DNA of 64,000 bases from Acanthosoma haemorrhoidale (lineage: Eukaryota; Arthropoda; Insecta; Hemiptera; Acanthosomatidae): contig OV884011.1 in assembly GCA_930367205.1 (NCBI GenBank), positions 88,645,474 to 88,709,473 on the forward strand. Reading direction: 5' to 3'. Position numbers and translations under genes: made by a program. Positions 60,114 to 64,000 of the stretch are shown one piece after another (the stretch's first letter is position 1; each line of letters opens with the position of its first letter). The notes beneath the pieces are model-generated. The model ran no database searches, was not told the origin of the DNA, and worked only from the letters and a program-made list of their open reading frames with translations.

Positions 60114-60301
60114 GAGCGGTTTCTTTCTGAATTGCTATTAATTGAATTCACTCAGCATTGACTTGACAAGGTTTTTGGAAATGTCACTGGGAGAATATGA
60201 GGTGTATGAGCGGTTTCTTTCTGAATTGCTATTAATTGAATTCACTCAGCATTGACTTGACAAGGTTTTTGGAAATGTCACTGGGAGAATATGAGGTGTA
60301 T
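60114..60301 (+). repeat. Perfect 94-bp tandem duplication
   Basis: 60114-60207 is repeated without visible change at 60208-60301. The absence of differences points to a very recent duplication or an assembly artefact. Confidence 0.95.
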
Positions 60302-61972
60302 TCACTAAATAAGAACATGTGACCGAGCAACCAAGACGGAAATTCGTGTCATTTCGGGAAATTGACGGTGACAAAACTAGTCCCACATAACTTCGGGAGA
60401 ATGGATGAGATAGTATACAACAACTTGAACTAAGTACTGTCAAGGCCTTTCTAATAAATTTGAATACAAATATCGAGGATAACAAGCTCAATAGTAGATC
60501 TGATAAGCCCTTAACCATTCCATAGATTTTTTTTTATTGATTAATTATTATAATTAACATACGTTTCAATAACCTCAACTCGCCTTGGATATCCTTTTGT
60601 TGCAGATGAAATACCTTATATAAAACTGACAATATATATGTTGGAATGTTCTGAACTTCTGTTAGAGCTAGGGCAGGAATCACAAATGACCCCATTCGTT
60701 AATATGCATTGACGGTCTAATTAGAAGACCGTTACCTTAATTTTAGCTCCAAGTTGATTTTATCCAACGACACTGATCTGATCCGCTTATCCCCACTATT
60801 TCATTAGTGAATCACTTGTTTTGGAGTGAGTAATTACAATTTTTTAATTTTTTCTGCGAGTTCATTGTTAGCCGTGAAATATAAACGAGCTGAAACATTT
60901 GTTGGGAAATTGACGGAAGTTGATGAAAAAGGGTTTTAAGGTTTTCATCTAGTTTACTAATGTACCAACGTTTTGACATACTATGCGTGCCTATATGCCT
61001 CCTCTCCTTAAGGTCTTAAACCGTCTACACCAACCCCCTTATCATACAAGACCTGAATATTATTACATTTTTTCAAAATCAATAACCTTCACTATATATA
61101 ACCCCTCCCCTCTTAGTTTTCTGTATGTTTTTATTTAAGCCACAATAACGCTTAATGAACATTTTATACTTTTGTTTATGAATTATTGGTTTTGTAATTT
61201 ATGATTTGCTGTTCAATGCACTGTTGCAAGTGATTTTAGTTTTGAGGAAAAAATTCGTTCAGAGCCTATTATTTAAACATACAGTTGTCAATCGTCAAAA
61301 ACGTCAAACGATCCAGCTTAAACTGCTAGAAACGTTTGTCTGACTTAGACAATAACCATATTCTGATTTTTCTGGAAAATTCTCCATTAAATAGTAGCTG
61401 AATCTGAAGGCAGATATTAAACAAATAGCAATTATTAAATGTCAAATACGACTCGCAGACTAGACTCCTGGAATATGTCCTCGTTCACTTAGGTTTTAAA
61501 AATCCATACAATCCTTTAGTTTTTTTTTAAATAAAAGTCATATTAAATTTTCTTTCCTTCATATGACAATTAAGACCAGACTAACTAAATAAATAACAAT
61601 CAGTCAATAACTAGTTCAAACTGTGACTTTTTAAATAAGTGAGCTGTTTATGATGCCTCCATTGATCTCTGGTTGTATTATTTTAAAAAGGTTTTCTGCT
61701 GTCCTTCTACAATTATTCTTAATGGGAACCCTAGTAGGTAAAAGTTTTTTTCCTTAAACGTAAAGCGCTTTAACCAGTAACATTTTCGCGGGCATGTCTA
61801 CAAAAATCGCGTTGAATGAATGAATGAAACTATATTGACTCGTCTTACAGATGAGAGGGAATTGTATGACCTCAATTCATGGACCCTACTACTATAATAT
61901 ATATTATTATATCATTATAATAGTGGTGTTTTGTAAAATAATTCCTACTATTGATCCTTCTCTATTGTATTT
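60302..61972. other. AT-rich intergenic sequence, no gene recognised
   Basis: Nothing assignable. The 90-codon minus-strand frame 60518-60246 runs into the tandem duplication and has no known domain. Confidence 0.3.
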
Positions 61973-62061
61973 CCAGTGGAGGCTGACGAAGAACGCGAGA
62001 GCCACATAAGCTCAGGACATGATTGGAGAAACTGGTAATTGCCAGGACTCCCACTGTTACG
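61973..62061 (-). repeat. Internal fragment of the tail-bearing repeat, 62-kb copy
   Basis: About 89 bp matching 49944-50030 (GGAGGCTGAC, GAGAGCCACA, CTCAGGACATGATTGGAGAA, CCAGGACTCCCACTGT). It starts where the 33-kb copy stops, apart from about four bases, and lacks the tail. Confidence 0.75.
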
Positions 62062-63245
62062 AATATGACTCCTGATAAATAAATGCGGCCATGCAATGCG
62101 CTCTATACTATTATCTGCAACACGATTCAATATTTATAAATACAAAAAGAAGTAATCAGAACGATACTTCTTTAATCAAAATGCGTTTTTTTTTATAGTT
62201 TAGTGTAAGATCAACAGCGACGCGAAGTTATATGTTTTATGAGTCAAAAGTGCTTAATGTATTTTTATTTTTAATCATGTGGTTGGGGTGACTGTTTCTT
62301 GGTATTAATCCTAAGGATTGTTTATATAAAAAAAAATCAGGTATTGATTCTTTTAATGATATATTAAGTTCGAATTCTTGTTATTAGTAGAGAGGAAATC
62401 GGTTGATAATCGATGTTTTTATTATTTGTTTTTTTTTGTGTTTTTTTGCAAATTCCTTTTGTTTATAATATGAAATAAGTGAAAGTAACTATCGTCATCT
62501 TGTGCCAAAAGTAGTACTGTTGGGTTGCCGTTAGATCCCCCCCAAAAAAAATGATTTTAGAAAGTGGTCAGTGACAGGTATTAATCATTAGGGAAACCAT
62601 AAATTGATTACCGATACTATTAGCTAATATTTTGATTGAGTCATGCCTTTTGCAACACGGTATGATGACAGTTCAGGTAATTGAACCGAGTTCTAAAGTT
62701 TTGAGGTTACTAAGATTAGTTTTATGATTTATCTTTTTTTTGTTTTTCTTTCTGGGCATAACTTCATAGTGCGAGCAACAAATTTTTATTATTATTTTTT
62801 TTTTCTCCTCCATAAAAGACATTATCAAGTGCTGAGAGACAAGATTATAAATAGGTTAATTAATGTCGTTAAGAACCGTATTTCATTTAATAGGTTTCTG
62901 TGAATATTTTCATTATTTATTTTGAAAAGACTATTTTAAGTATCCTTGCCGATTTAAAAGTCTAAAGATATTAAAAAAAAAAATTATAATATAATGAAGA
63001 AGGAAATTGCGGTGCCATTGATCTTTCTTAAACTACAGGATGTTTGGATAGTTAGAAGACGTTATTATCGGTAATTGATATTATGATGCCTATCTGTCAA
63101 CTGAAAAAAAGTAGTTTTAATGGAAAATTTATATATTTTTTTATTTAATAGTCACTCTTACAGACCAGTCATTTTGGCTATGCAAACGCCGTTAGAGCTC
63201 TTCAAATTTTTCAGGATTTATGTCTGTAAACTGGGCTATCTACAT
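62062..63245. other. AT-rich intergenic sequence, no gene recognised
   Basis: T- and A-rich; the part 62911-63000 faintly resembles 63424-63525. Confidence 0.3.
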
Positions 63246-64000
63246 GTCGCCACCATTTTCAACACTCAATGCTCTAAGATGCAATTTTATTTCGAAATAA
63301 AATTACTTCTTAGCTAGGGCACTTGAACACCCGACGAAACAGGGCACACAAAATATTTTTAACAGGGAAATTCAACATTTTTTCCATTTTATTTTATTCA
63401 AAAATTTGATATTTTCGCTAGTTACAATATTTATTTTATTTTAAAAAGACGATTTTAACTAGTAACCTAGCAGGATTAAAAAGTATTCTTAATGGTAGTA
63501 TGAAAAAGATAAAGTTTGTTATATAATGAAGATCCATTGAAATTATTCAACTACACAATGGTGAAATAATTTGATTATGTTAATACCAGAAGTAGAAATA
63601 TTAAATAAATACTTGAAACAGTTCTAATTCTTTCTATCCTAATTATTGAAATGTCAATAGTAATGTGATGATAGCTAGCTTTTTATCAGATTATTAGGAC
63701 TCCAATCACTCATAGAGTGGCAGGAATATTTGTAGTGTAAAATGAATTTTTTTTTTTTAATGGCCATCTTTAGTGACTTGACATTTGCCAGTTGTACGGT
63801 CAACTTTTGGGGTCATTTAGGTTGAGGAATATAGATCAAAGGTATTGGTTATTTCCATGTCGTCATCCATTTCTACCACCCAATCCTCTAAGGGATAATT
63901 TCATCTTAGCATATTATTTCTTACTTAGTTAGGACACTTCAACTTTAAACAGTTTTGATTCTATCTATAATAATTATCAGTATGTCAATAGTAATTTTGC
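63246..64000 (+). repeat. Diverged tandem repeat running off the window
   Basis: ATGTCG-CA-CATTT, CCTCTAAG--ATAATTT-like text and CTTAG-TAGG-CACTT at 63246-63326 recur at 63856-63930. CAGTT-T-ATTCT-TCTAT and ATGTCAATAGTAAT at 63620-63665 recur at 63951-63998. The array probably goes on past 64000. Confidence 0.55.

Noticed and set aside
1..64000. CRISPR arrays, bacterial-type operons, rRNA and intact tRNA genes
   Set aside because: No regularly spaced short repeats, no ribosome-binding-site/operon layout and no complete tRNA cloverleaf seen; the window is eukaryotic in character.

Overview
This 64-kb window is AT-rich eukaryotic DNA, probably from an insect. The organism call is inference: it rests on Jockey-clade non-LTR retrotransposons, Ty3/Gypsy-type LTR elements, a tRNA-derived SINE, long foldback elements, abundant poly-T, TA and TG tracts, and the lack of any long open host reading frame. 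I find no intact host protein gene, rRNA, functional tRNA, operon or CRISPR array. The window reads as intergenic or large-intron DNA filled with mobile-element debris of several ages.

Region 1 (1-4.3 kb): a foldback element with ~330-bp arms and TA at both ends, a dispersed diverged repeat (second copy near 12 kb) and a (TG)n microsatellite. Region 2 (4.3-10.7 kb): two nested Jockey-type elements, both on the minus strand. The older, heavily decayed one runs from 10.69 kb down to 4.29 kb. A younger ~3.84-kb copy (6254-10091) inserted into its ORF1. The younger copy keeps recognisable ORF1 zinc knuckles, endonuclease and RT, but has frameshifts and an in-frame deletion removing the RT core. 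Region 3 (10.7-21 kb): a SINE, a 16-bp perfect hairpin, a Jockey 3'-end-only copy, further hairpins, and long stretches with nothing assignable, including several GC-richer blocks.

Region 4 (21-27.3 kb): a degenerate C2H2 zinc-finger fragment with fingers on both strands, a Gypsy-like gag/protease remnant, and an LTR retrotransposon (24356-27239) whose ~635-bp LTRs differ only by microsatellite and A-run slippage. It is probably recent and keeps only a partial Gag-like ORF. Region 5 (29-40 kb): local diverged duplications (29.6/30.5, 31.5/32.4, 38-39.9 kb). Region 6 (40.5-44 kb): a collapsed Gypsy-like element with a perfect tRNA-Trp primer-binding site and an integrase fragment, abutting one Jockey fragment and followed by another.

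Region 7 (45-64 kb): a ~630-bp foldback repeat, a four-unit diverged tandem array (50.4-51.1 kb), a dispersed repeat family with a conserved tail (4.3, 32.9, 49.7 and, as an internal part, 62.0 kb), a perfect 94-bp tandem duplication (60.1 kb) and a diverged tandem region running off the right edge. Nothing here forms a cooperating pathway. The interest lies in the nested insertion history, the primer-binding sites, the split 33/50/62-kb repeat and the unclassified repeats.
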